Source: Ruminococcaceae bacterium UBA1741
GTDB lineage: Bacteria > Bacillota > Clostridia > Oscillospirales > Acutalibacteraceae
DNA: 49,339 nt
Reading direction: 5' to 3'
Assembly (NCBI GenBank): GCA_002315685.1
Contig: DCHX01000008.1
Coordinates: 1 to 49,339 of the forward strand
Shown here in pieces: positions 42,913-49,339 of the stretch. The notes beneath the pieces were generated by a model. It was not told the DNA's origin, did no database searches, and was given only the letters and a program-made list of their open reading frames with translations. Position 1 is the stretch's first letter. Every line of letters starts with the position of its first letter. A program made the position numbers and the translations under genes.

Positions 42913-43656
42913 TTGGATAATAAGTATATTGATATCGTTTTAGGCGAGATGCAAACTTTCCTTGACGAAAACGGATTTTCAAAATGTGATTGCGGTGGAT
43001 TTAAGAACGATAAAAAAGCCGTAAAGGTGGAGTATAGCGAAGAAAGACAAATGTATTTGCTTTTACTTGCCGATATAGATGAAAACGGAACTGTCGGCGA
43101 ATTCGGCGAGGAAGAGGCTTGGCTTTTTGACGATTCCCAAAATAAAAAGGATGCCGAAAGTGTTGGTATTGATTTTACCGAAACACTTAGAAAAGCTATG
43201 GGCGTTAAGGTTAAAAGGGCGGTTGGTCAGGTTGACTTGCCTACCGTTCAAAAAGGCTCTGCTTATAATATTACCGCCTTTACAAAGAAGGTGCTTGACA
43301 CCTATCCGCAACTTAAAGATACCTATAAGGATTATGTTGCAAAGTACGGCAACTTCCTTTATCTTAATTTCTTCGGTACCTATCTTGTACCTCAAATTAA
43401 GGCTACTTTGTCGGAAAACACGAAGAAATCGTCTAAAAAAATTCTTGATATGACCGAAACTGCTTTTGTTTCGGGAGATAAGGATACGGCAAATGCCGCT
43501 ATTGCTTGTCTTGCCGCCGCTTGTTATAATGATGAAAAAATAACCGAAATTGTAAAGGAAATGCTTTCTGAAAACACTAATTTCAAAAGTGCGGTTATAA
43601 ATTTCATACCTGTAATTTCATCAAAGAAAAAAATCCGTGAGATTTTAATAAAATAG
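42913..43656 (+). CDS. Protein of unknown function
   Basis: The 247-residue soluble protein has an N-terminal half (about 1-95) rich in acidic residues and an alpha-helical C-terminal half (about 115-247) with a FLYLNFFGTYLVPQI segment. I recognise no family with confidence. I start it at TTG 42913, 8 bases after GGAG; a GTG at 42904 overlaps that site. It carries a long structured leader. The stomatin-like gene starts 15 bases after its stop and is probably co-transcribed, which hints at a membrane-related role but no more. Confidence 0.6.
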   Translation: MDNKYIDIVLGEMQTFLDENGFSKCDCGGFKNDKKAVKVEYSEERQMYLLLLADIDENGTVGEFGEEEAWLFDDSQNKKDAESVGIDFTETLRKAMGVKVKRAVGQVDLPTVQKGSAYNITAFTKKVLDTYPQLKDTYKDYVAKYGNFLYLNFFGTYLVPQIKATLSENTKKSSKKILDMTETAFVSGDKDTANAAIACLAAACYNDEKITEIVKEMLSENTNFKSAVINFIPVISSKKKIREILIK

Positions 43657-43671
43657 TTTTAGGAGGATAAT

Positions 43672-44622
43672 ATGGGACCGTTAATTTATGCTTTAATCGT
43701 AGTGGCGCTTATTCTTGTTTTTGCAAATATCAGAATTGTGCCGCAAGCCACCCAATATGTAATTGAATGTTTGGGTAAATACAAGACTACTTGGGATGCA
43801 GGTATTCATGTAAAAGTTCCTTTTATTGAGCGAATTGCCAAGAAAATTACATTAAAAGAACAGGTAATGGATTCTCCGCCTCAACCCGTTATTACAAAGG
43901 ATAATGTTACTATGCAGATTGATACGGTTGTTTATTTCCGTATTTTTAATGCACAGCTTTATACCTACGGTGTTGTAAATCCTATAAGTGCTCTTGAAAA
44001 TTTGACTGCTACTACACTTCGTAACATTGTCGGCGAGTTAGAGCTTGACGGAACTCTTACATCAAGAGATACCATCAATACAAAAATGACTGCTATTCTT
44101 GACGATGCTACTGACCAGTGGGGCATTAAGGTTACAAGAGTAGAGCTTAAAAATATAATTCCGCCTTCTGAAATTCAAAATGCAATGGAAAAGCAAATGA
44201 AGGCTGAGCGCGACCGCCGTGAAACATTGTTACAGGCCGAGGGACATAAGGCTGCCGCTATTACGAGAGCAGAGGGCGACAAACAAGCTATGATTCTTGC
44301 CGCCGAAGGCGAAAGAGATGCAAGAATTGCGCGCGCCGAGGGTGAGGCAAAGGCTATCTATCTTTCAAAGAAAGCCGAAGCTGACGGACTTATCGCTCTT
44401 AAAGAAGCCGGTGTTGATGCCGCAGTATTAGAGCTTAAAAAGTACGAAGCCCTTGTTAATATGTCCAATGGAACGGCTGCAAAGCTTATTATTCCTACCG
44501 ATGCGGTAAATACTGTTACAAATAATGCTATTTTTACCGAAACTACCGGTCTCGGCGATAATACAAAGTCGGCGCCCAAAAAGGTTGCACCCCCTAAAAA
44601 AGACGAGTGCTGTGAAAAATAA
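43672..44622 (+). CDS. SPFH/stomatin-family membrane protein (QmcA-like)
   Basis: The 316-residue protein has an N-terminal membrane helix (1-20), the SPFH domain (about 21-180 with RIVPQATQYVIECLGKY and GELELDGTLTSRDTIN), a long Ala/Glu-rich coiled coil with repeated RAEGE units (about 195-260) and a C-terminal tail with two final Cys. Such proteins form ring-like assemblies on membranes and often work with proteases of the FtsH or NfeD type. No NfeD gene lies beside it. AGGAGG lies before the ATG. Confidence 0.93.
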   Translation: MGPLIYALIVVALILVFANIRIVPQATQYVIECLGKYKTTWDAGIHVKVPFIERIAKKITLKEQVMDSPPQPVITKDNVTMQIDTVVYFRIFNAQLYTYGVVNPISALENLTATTLRNIVGELELDGTLTSRDTINTKMTAILDDATDQWGIKVTRVELKNIIPPSEIQNAMEKQMKAERDRRETLLQAEGHKAAAITRAEGDKQAMILAAEGERDARIARAEGEAKAIYLSKKAEADGLIALKEAGVDAAVLELKKYEALVNMSNGTAAKLIIPTDAVNTVTNNAIFTETTGLGDNTKSAPKKVAPPKKDECCEK

Positions 44623-44644
44623 AATACTATAATATTGTTTTTGT

Positions 44645-44672
44645 AAAAAGCGGGAAAATTTCCTGCTTTTTT
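44645..44672 (+). terminator. Terminator after the stomatin-like gene
   Basis: AGCGGGA pairs with TCCTGCT (one G-T pair) and a T-run follows. Confidence 0.75.
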
Positions 44673-44703
44673 CAATTTTTTTGTTTTATTTGTCATTTTG
44701 CTA

Positions 44704-44732
44704 TTGTTATTTTATACCATATGTAGTATAAT
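44704..44732 (+). promoter_or_regulatory. Promoter of thiI
   Basis: TTGTTA (44704-44709), a 17-base spacer and TATAAT (44727-44732). Confidence 0.65.
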
Positions 44733-44767
44733 TAAAATCTAAAAGTGTATATTATTGGGGTAGGGTA

Positions 44768-45937
44768 ATGAAAGAAATTATTCTTGTTAAAGACGGCGAG
44801 CTTTCCTTAAAGGGACTTAATCGTTGTAATTTTGAAGATAAATTGGTAAGTAATATTAAGAGAAGGCTTAAATCTCTCGGTACGGTAAAAATAACTAAGG
44901 CGCAATCAACTATTTATATTGAGCCTCTTGATGATGATTTTGACTTTGAAGAGGCGTTAGAGCGAGTTAGTTGTGTTTTCGGTATTGCGGGATATAGCCG
45001 TGCTTGTGTTTGCGAAAAAACACCTGATGATATTTTTTCAAAAGCCCCTGTTTATTTAGAAGAAACACTTAAAAATGTAAAAACATTTAAGGTCGAAGCC
45101 AAGAGAGCGGATAAAACATTTCCTTTGAAATCTCCCGAAATTTGTATGGAACTTGGCGGAATTTTACTTGATAAATACCCCCATTTGAGCGTCGATGTTC
45201 ATAATCCCGATATAGTTGTTACCGTTGAGGTCAGAGATTTTGCGGCTTATGTAAGAGGTAATCAGGAAAAGGGCGCCGGTGGACTTCCTGTCGGCACCTC
45301 CGGTAAAACCCAAGTTTTGATTTCGGGCGGTATAGACAGTCCGGTTGCGGCTTGGATGATGGCAAAAAGGGGATTATCGCTTAATGCTATTCATTTTGCG
45401 AGTCCGCCTTATACAAGCGTTGCCGCCGAGGAAAAGGTAAAGACTCTTTTGTCAAAGGTTGCAAGATACAGCGGTACGATAAAGCTTGCCATCGTGCCTT
45501 TTACCGAAATTCAAGAGCAAATTCGTGATAAATGCCCCGAAGACTTTTTTACGCTCATAATGAGAAGAATGATGATGCGAATTGCCTGTGCGGTATCCGA
45601 AAGTGAGAACTGTTTAGGTCTTGTTACGGGAGAAAGCTTAGGCCAAGTCGCAAGTCAAACGCTTCCCGCTATTGCTTCTACCGACAGCGTTTGCACGATG
45701 CCTGTGCTTCGTCCGCTTATCGGTATGGATAAGGAAGAAATAATTAAGATTTCAAGGGCTATTGATGCTTTTGAAACATCTATTTTACCGTATGAGGATT
45801 GTTGCACGGTGTTCACACCTAAACATCCGCACACAAGACCGAAAGCCGGTCAATGCGAAAAGGCTGAGGAAAGTCTTGATATTGATGCACTTATAAATCG
45901 TGCAATTAGCGGCATTGAGTACTCATATATTGATTAG
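44768..45937 (+). CDS. thiI: tRNA sulfurtransferase ThiI (short form)
   Basis: The 389-residue protein has a ferredoxin-like and THUMP domain (about 1-165) and a PP-loop ATPase domain with SGGIDS (186-191). It adenylates tRNA U8 for 4-thiouridine formation. The C-terminal rhodanese domain of the enterobacterial protein is missing, the usual Gram-positive form. GGGGTAGGGT lies before the ATG. The Cys-Cys near residue 344 (EDCCTVF) is typical. The following gene is 12 bases away. Confidence 0.95.
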   Translation: MKEIILVKDGELSLKGLNRCNFEDKLVSNIKRRLKSLGTVKITKAQSTIYIEPLDDDFDFEEALERVSCVFGIAGYSRACVCEKTPDDIFSKAPVYLEETLKNVKTFKVEAKRADKTFPLKSPEICMELGGILLDKYPHLSVDVHNPDIVVTVEVRDFAAYVRGNQEKGAGGLPVGTSGKTQVLISGGIDSPVAAWMMAKRGLSLNAIHFASPPYTSVAAEEKVKTLLSKVARYSGTIKLAIVPFTEIQEQIRDKCPEDFFTLIMRRMMMRIACAVSESENCLGLVTGESLGQVASQTLPAIASTDSVCTMPVLRPLIGMDKEEIIKISRAIDAFETSILPYEDCCTVFTPKHPHTRPKAGQCEKAEESLDIDALINRAISGIEYSYID

Positions 45938-45949
45938 GAGGCAAATTAA

Positions 45950-46909
45950 ATGGATAATATTAAGGTTGATATCATTTATTATAATATAGGTACTGATTTT
46001 GAGATGGAGTTTAATCTTTGCGGTTGTTGCCGTATGAGGTTGCTTACCGATAAGGTTCAAAACCGAAACGAGTTCACTCAAAGCCTGTCAAGAGCTGTTT
46101 CAAGAAGCCGTATTATTATGGCTTGCGGTCCGCTTTTCGGAGAAACGGGACTTATAAATACTGTCGGTGTTGTAACCGGTATCGGCACAGAGCTTCTTGA
46201 TAATAAATCTTACGGTGTTGAAACGGATGACGAAATCCCGATTTTGAAGGGCTCTACACCGCTTGTTACATCTGACGGGATATTTGGCGGATGTATTATC
46301 GAAAACGGCCCTCAAACCATTATTTTGCTATCCGAAAGCAAAACCTTGCGTAAGCAAATTATGAAAGACCTTATTCATCCGTACATTCTTCAAACAAGTC
46401 ATATTGCCGTTTTGAACACAATAAGCGAAGAAACAGGCGAGGCAGTAGAAGAAGTGCCTGAAATTGTGGCACAACCTGCTGAATTTCTTAATGAAGAAGA
46501 GCTTTTGGAGGAGGAAGAAAAGGAATACGAATCATTATCCGAGATAGACAGTGAATATATAATTCAAAATGAAGTTCAAGAAGATGAAGACGAAATAACA
46601 TTTCTTGAAGAAGATTTGCAAGAGGAAGAAAAAGTAACCTTTGTAGGTATGGATTCCGCTAATGCCGTTTTGCCGAATCCCGTAAAGAATTACAGCTATT
46701 ATGGTTCGGGTAATGAAAATAACGAGAATAATAATCATAAAAAATTAGATATTTCCATAAGTGTAATTATCGCACTATCAATAGTGATTTTAGCCCTTAT
46801 TGCTTATATTACTATCGGTAAACCTATTATATCCGGAAAAAATGTGTTTGAGTACATTCAAAATGCGCTCACACCTAAGGCGGTAGCATTCGCAAAATTC
46901 TTATTATAG
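45950..46909 (+). CDS. Unknown protein: globular N-domain, acidic linker, C-terminal membrane anchor
   Basis: The 319-residue protein has an N-terminal domain of about 155 residues (with Cys24, Cys26, Cys27 close together and Gly-rich ACGPLFGETGLINTVG and VVTGIGTELLD), an acidic linker (about 160-230), and one membrane helix (about 269-289) before a short tail. The N-domain loosely recalls MoaB/CinA-type molybdopterin-binding folds, but the key motifs are not clear enough to claim it. AGGAGG lies before the ATG. It is probably co-transcribed with thiI and the next gene. Confidence 0.6.
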   Translation: MDNIKVDIIYYNIGTDFEMEFNLCGCCRMRLLTDKVQNRNEFTQSLSRAVSRSRIIMACGPLFGETGLINTVGVVTGIGTELLDNKSYGVETDDEIPILKGSTPLVTSDGIFGGCIIENGPQTIILLSESKTLRKQIMKDLIHPYILQTSHIAVLNTISEETGEAVEEVPEIVAQPAEFLNEEELLEEEEKEYESLSEIDSEYIIQNEVQEDEDEITFLEEDLQEEEKVTFVGMDSANAVLPNPVKNYSYYGSGNENNENNNHKKLDISISVIIALSIVILALIAYITIGKPIISGKNVFEYIQNALTPKAVAFAKFLL

Positions 46910-46925
46910 TTTTGGAGGGAAATCT

Positions 46926-47405
46926 GTGGGCTTTTGGGGCACGGTTTTCGGTAAGTGTATAAAAACATTTTTAATATCTATGGTGCCCGTATTAGAACTT
47001 CGCGGTGCCGTCCCGATTGCTTATGCCGATGGACTGAATATTTGGTTGGCGGTTGCTGTATCAATTATAGGTAATTTAGTTCCCGTGCCTTTTATAATTG
47101 TCTTTGTAAGAGATATTTTTGCACTGATTCGTAAGATATTGCCTAAACTCGACGGACTTATAACAAAATTCGAAAAAAGAGCAGACGGAAAGTCGGAAAT
47201 TGTTTTGAAATACACATTTTGGGGACTGTTTATATTAGTGGCAATACCTCTTCCGGGAACAGGTGCTTGGACCGGCGCGTTAGTGGCCGCTATGCTTGAT
47301 ATGCGACTTAAAAGGGCTTTCCCGTCAATAGCTCTGGGCGTTGTAGCGGCCGGAATAATTGTTGCATTTATAACTTGCGGCGCAGGCGCTTTATTCTTTT
47401 CATAA
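46926..47405 (+). CDS. Small multidrug export-family (COG2426) membrane protein
   Basis: The 159-residue protein has four hydrophobic segments and the family pattern VPVLELRGAVPIAYA near the N-terminus, then IPLPGTGAWTGALVAA. The family name rests on weak evidence; transport by it is unproven. It starts at GTG 46926 behind GGAGGGAAATCT. A terminator follows. Confidence 0.85.
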   Translation: MGFWGTVFGKCIKTFLISMVPVLELRGAVPIAYADGLNIWLAVAVSIIGNLVPVPFIIVFVRDIFALIRKILPKLDGLITKFEKRADGKSEIVLKYTFWGLFILVAIPLPGTGAWTGALVAAMLDMRLKRAFPSIALGVVAAGIIVAFITCGAGALFFS

Positions 47406-47441
47406 GTTATACATAAAACACAATTAAACATAGAATATAAT

Positions 47442-47488
47442 AAAGACTGCATTCCTATCCTTTTTCGGATTGGTTTGCAGTCTTTTTG
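47442..47488 (+). terminator. Terminator of the thiI operon
   Basis: AAAGACTGCA pairs with TGCAGTCTTT around a loop and a T-run follows. Confidence 0.85.
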
Positions 47489-47536
47489 TATAACGAAAAA
47501 AGAATCGCCCGTTAAGATGATTCTTCATATTTATAA

Positions 47537-47809
47537 TTATTTGTTTTTCTTTGCGGTGTTTATTGAGGAGATGAGAAGTTTTAAGTTCTATACAATCATT
47601 AAAAATAGAATTATCGTTATAATATCCGCTTTGCCGTGTGCATACTGTGCCTCTCGTATATTTGCGCCGATGCTTGTTCCGCTACGGACAAGTTGAGTTG
47701 TTAAAATACTTTCGTGTTTTTCTTTCTTCACATCGTTGCATATTTTAATTATGTTAAGTGCAAAAAGTTTAGATTTGGTAAGCAAAGGACTATCGGGCAT
47801 ATAAAGCAC
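47537..47809 (-). pseudogene. Decayed four-helix-bundle (S23/IVP-type) gene
   Basis: On the minus strand an ATG at 47809 opens with the family's N-terminal half (SKLFALNIIKICND, then TTQLVRSGTSIGANIREAQ). After Lys-Ala-Asp the reading ends early in hydrophobic residues that do not belong. The family's C-terminal ending is still readable further on: FNDCIELK in a second frame and KLLISSINTAKKNK with a stop at 47537 in a third. About 30-40 residues between are missing. The gene has therefore lost an internal segment and gained a frameshift. The family forms pentameric helical bundles of unclear role; it occurs as inserts in 23S rRNA genes and as free genes. Confidence 0.8.
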
Positions 47810-47867
47810 CTCTTACCTCAAATTGTATAAGAAAATATTGAAAATAGCAAGGTACTGTTTACAAAAT

Positions 47868-47951
47868 TATTCACTATTACCTATTACTTATTACTTCCCA
47901 AAAATCGGCAATTCTTTTAGTAAATAGTGAAAAGTGAATAGTGAATAAGTA
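47868..47951. repeat. AT-rich inverted repeat
   Basis: TTATTCACTATT (47868-47879) recurs inverted as AATAGTGAATAA (47938-47949), and the flanking bases continue an imperfect pairing (ATTACTTATTAC against GTAAATAGTGAA). Tandem TAGTGAA units lie in the right arm. It sits between the decayed gene and the tRNA-Gly terminator. It may be a miniature repeat element. The whole gap 47810-48188 contains no credible intact gene. Confidence 0.55.
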
Positions 47952-47952
47952 A

Positions 47953-47987
47953 AAACCGGCAACTCTCATACGAGAATTGCCGGTTTT
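47953..47987 (-). terminator. Terminator of the interrupted tRNA-Gly
   Basis: On the minus strand AAAACCGGCAATTCTCG and its partner arm form an 11-12 bp stem (CCGGCAATTCTC with GAGAGTTGCCGG) followed by T5. It begins directly after the CCA end of the tRNA fragment, the normal place for a tRNA gene's own terminator. Confidence 0.85.
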
Positions 47988-48010
47988 TGGAGCGGGTGAT
48001 GGGAATCGAA
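47988..48010 (-). tRNA. 3' end of tRNA-Gly only: attachment-site half
   Basis: On the minus strand these 23 bases read TTCGATT (T-loop), CCCAT (3' side of the T-stem), CACCCGC (3' side of the acceptor stem), discriminator T and CCA. The acceptor CACCCGC would pair with GCGGGTG, and U73 is the glycine discriminator, so the source is a tRNA-Gly (probably TCC anticodon type). Upstream on that strand no 5' side of the T-stem, anticodon arm or D-arm follows: the base run GCAGTC replaces it. The rest of the tRNA is missing, as expected where an element has integrated into the tRNA 3' end. Confidence 0.85.
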
Positions 48011-48112
48011 GACTGCAAAGCCCACTTGAACCCGCATAAATAAAGGTTTTCACGTGTCAGAAAAAACTCCAACAACACTGTTTAACGTTTATTTTTTCGT
48101 GCTTAAAAATCT

Positions 48113-48134
48113 GTTTTTGTTCCGTTTTTGCTCC
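48113..48134. repeat. Tandem 11-bp repeats near the attachment site
   Basis: GTTTTTGTTCC (48113-48123) is followed at once by GTTTTTGCTCC (48124-48134), one mismatch. It lies about 100 bases inside the presumed element, where integrase or excisionase arm sites are often found. Confidence 0.5.
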
Positions 48135-48188
48135 GAGTTGCAATTGGGAATATTTATTGTGTACAACTGATTTTGGAAATTAACCAAA

Positions 48189-49339
48189 TCAAATCCCTTT
48201 GACTACAAATATTTTTGATATTCTATAATGCTTATTATGATTAATAATAGTACATTTTAACAAATGAGTTCCTTTATATGCCAATTGTCTTTCAAACGAA
48301 AATATACCTCCGCCTTCTTTTTGACTTTTTTCGAATATTTCTTGATGAATACTATTTTCCCACTTGCCGCCATTAGATACTTCCCAAATTACTTTTATAC
48401 TTCTTATAGGCTCACTTAGTCCCCCATAGGTCTCAACTGAAAATTTTAACGTTCCACCTATTTTCAATTCACAACCACTTTGAACCAATTGAACACAATT
48501 ATTTTTATTATACACACATTTAATATTAAATCCAAGTGATGATGGACATGTTCTTGCTTCAAAGAATTCTTTTGGTACAACAGTATAGTTTCCTTTAGAA
48601 TTAATATATCCAACAATAGTTCCAAACCTATTAGTTGTATACACTTGATTGTTAGTTCTATCTTGATAAATTTTCAAAGCTTCTTTGTTTGGATGATGTT
48701 GTGCTTCGTATTTTCCGCAAGATATCAAGACAACATCGGGATTAATATAATCAATTGATTCAGTGTATGTAGTATCTGGATTTTCATTTTCGTCGATTAT
48801 TTCATTTTTGGTTTCATCTGTAAAAAAAGATCGTGATCCATGATGGCTTGCAATTAAAACATTGCTTTTAACATTATTTTGAAAATTAGGTATTATTTTT
48901 TCTTTCCAGCTCTTCCAATCAGAATCGCCAGTTAGCAAGAACGAAGTTTCAGCACATTTGATTTTTAGTACTATGGAGTTGGTGTGCTGAATTTTAGAAG
49001 ACTCACATACTCTTTCAAAATTGTTATAATTTGATTGAAATGTCTCTTTGCCGGATAGGTAATATATCTCTACATTGCCAAATGTTTTTACAGGAATTTG
49101 CGTTGGGACTAACACCTTAACGCTATCCGAATCATTTTCCAATAATTCTCTTCTTAATCGCATATAATAGTTATAATCTTCACTCTGTACATTTGCTCCT
49201 GACTGTCCAGAATCCCAAATAGAAAGAATCTTAAACTTTTTGTTTACTTTTTTAAGGCCTCTGTAGTGGTCTTCGTCTCGGTGTGAATTAACAAAAATAT
49301 CAATAACCTTTTCCTTTGTTTCTGTGTCTTCGCAATATT
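48189..49339 (-). CDS. MBL-fold (ComEC-like) hydrolase with putative AGS-C-like sensor domain, 5' end outside window
   Basis: The reading frame runs from the window edge to a stop at 48189, at least 383 residues. The ATG at 49163 is internal because the frame stays open to 49339 and encodes the metal motif Asn-Ser-His-Arg-Asp-Glu-Asp-His, an H-x3-D-H signature of metallo-beta-lactamase folds. Further signatures are LLTGDSDW and ASHHGSRS, typical of ComEC-type MBL domains. The last 80-100 residues (LKFSVETYGG ... IKVIWEVSNGG ... YKGTHLLKCTII ... ISKIFVV) form a separate beta domain that resembles the AGS-C nucleotide-sensor domain of CBASS-linked proteins. That last call is by eye. It reads toward the attachment site and is the outermost gene of the element. 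Confidence 0.8.
   Translation of the reverse strand, partial: YCEDTETKEKVIDIFVNSHRDEDHYRGLKKVNKKFKILSIWDSGQSGANVQSEDYNYYMRLRRELLENDSDSVKVLVPTQIPVKTFGNVEIYYLSGKETFQSNYNNFERVCESSKIQHTNSIVLKIKCAETSFLLTGDSDWKSWKEKIIPNFQNNVKSNVLIASHHGSRSFFTDETKNEIIDENENPDTTYTESIDYINPDVVLISCGKYEAQHHPNKEALKIYQDRTNNQVYTTNRFGTIVGYINSKGNYTVVPKEFFEARTCPSSLGFNIKCVYNKNNCVQLVQSGCELKIGGTLKFSVETYGGLSEPIRSIKVIWEVSNGGKWENSIHQEIFEKSQKEGGGIFSFERQLAYKGTHLLKCTIINHNKHYRISKIFVVKGI

Noticed and set aside
47475..47696. Plus-strand open frame of 73 residues
   Set aside because: It is the reverse reading of the decayed four-helix-bundle gene and contains a terminator at its start.
49160..49163. ATG at 49163 as the start of the MBL-fold gene
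   Set aside because: The frame stays open to the window edge and encodes the essential H-x3-D-H motif upstream of this ATG, so the gene is cut by the window.

Overview
The window reads as chromosomal DNA of an AT-rich, endospore-forming Firmicute of class Clostridia. An Oscillospirales/Ruminococcaceae-type gut bacterium is my best guess, but this is inferred from gene content only. The supporting signs are pro-sigma-E with SpoIIGA, Spo0A, BofA and a YlmC/YmxH protein; a GlgC plus GlgD pair; ribosomal protein L27 with a cleavable N-terminal extension next to its protease Prp; an archaeal/eukaryal-type prolyl-tRNA synthetase; and many promoters with an exact 17-bp spacer. Nearly the whole window is ordinary core genome. 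The right edge, from about 47.99 kb, is the end of an integrated element.

Layout. 0-2.4 kb: small membrane proteins of unknown role, a YesL/DUF624-like protein and a YlmC/YmxH PRC-barrel protein. 2.5-8.3 kb: glycogen synthesis operon glgB-glgC-glgD-glgA. 8.25-11.4 kb: L21 leader, rplU-prp-rpmA, a zinc-ribbon protein, obgE and mrnC. 11.4-13 kb (minus strand): spoIIGA-sigE. 13-18.3 kb: pth-mfd and a PrsA/SurA-like lipoprotein. 18.4-21.9 kb: spo0A, mscL, tspO, a 53-residue FeoB-associated-type protein too short for routine ORF calling, and a cobalamin-riboswitch operon of an ECF S-component-like protein and a DUF4430 lipoprotein. 22-25.1 kb: metY-metA-amidohydrolase. 25.1-27 kb: acpP and proS. 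27-33.4 kb: a PucR/CdaR-like regulator, ftsE-ftsX, a LytM peptidase, VanZ-like, AI-2E-family and coiled-coil proteins. 33.4-37.6 kb: YfbR-like HD protein, YfhO-like protein, TPP riboswitch and thiT. 37.7-41.5 kb: aminotransferase and secD-secF. 41.6-47.4 kb: bofA, rsmA, a stomatin-like protein, thiI, an unknown protein with an acidic linker and a small-multidrug-export-family protein. 47.5-49.3 kb: a decayed four-helix-bundle gene, an AT-rich inverted repeat, a terminator fused to only the last 23 nt of a tRNA-Gly, and a partial metallo-beta-lactamase-fold gene.

How the genes work together. The four glg genes form a pathway from glucose-1-phosphate to branched glycogen. Prp matures the L27 encoded directly after it. 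SpoIIGA activates the pro-sigma-E it is translationally coupled to. MetA and MetY make homocysteine through O-acetylhomoserine. FtsEX and the coiled-coil LytM peptidase form a division-associated hydrolase module. TPP and cobalamin riboswitches point to salvage of thiamine and corrinoids.

The most promising place for something new is the right edge. The orphan tRNA-Gly 3' end, still joined to its own terminator, marks an attachment-site junction. The first gene inside the element encodes an MBL-fold (ComEC-like) hydrolase whose C-terminal domain looks to me like the AGS-C cyclic-nucleotide-sensor domain of CBASS-type defence systems. That reading is inference, and most of the element lies outside the window. 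Second-tier items are a convergent-strand structured RNA at 20.6 kb whose pairing favours the plus strand, the B12-riboswitch DUF4430/ECF module, a three-hairpin leader at 42.8 kb, and a glycogen synthase lacking the usual lysine of its KTGGL loop.
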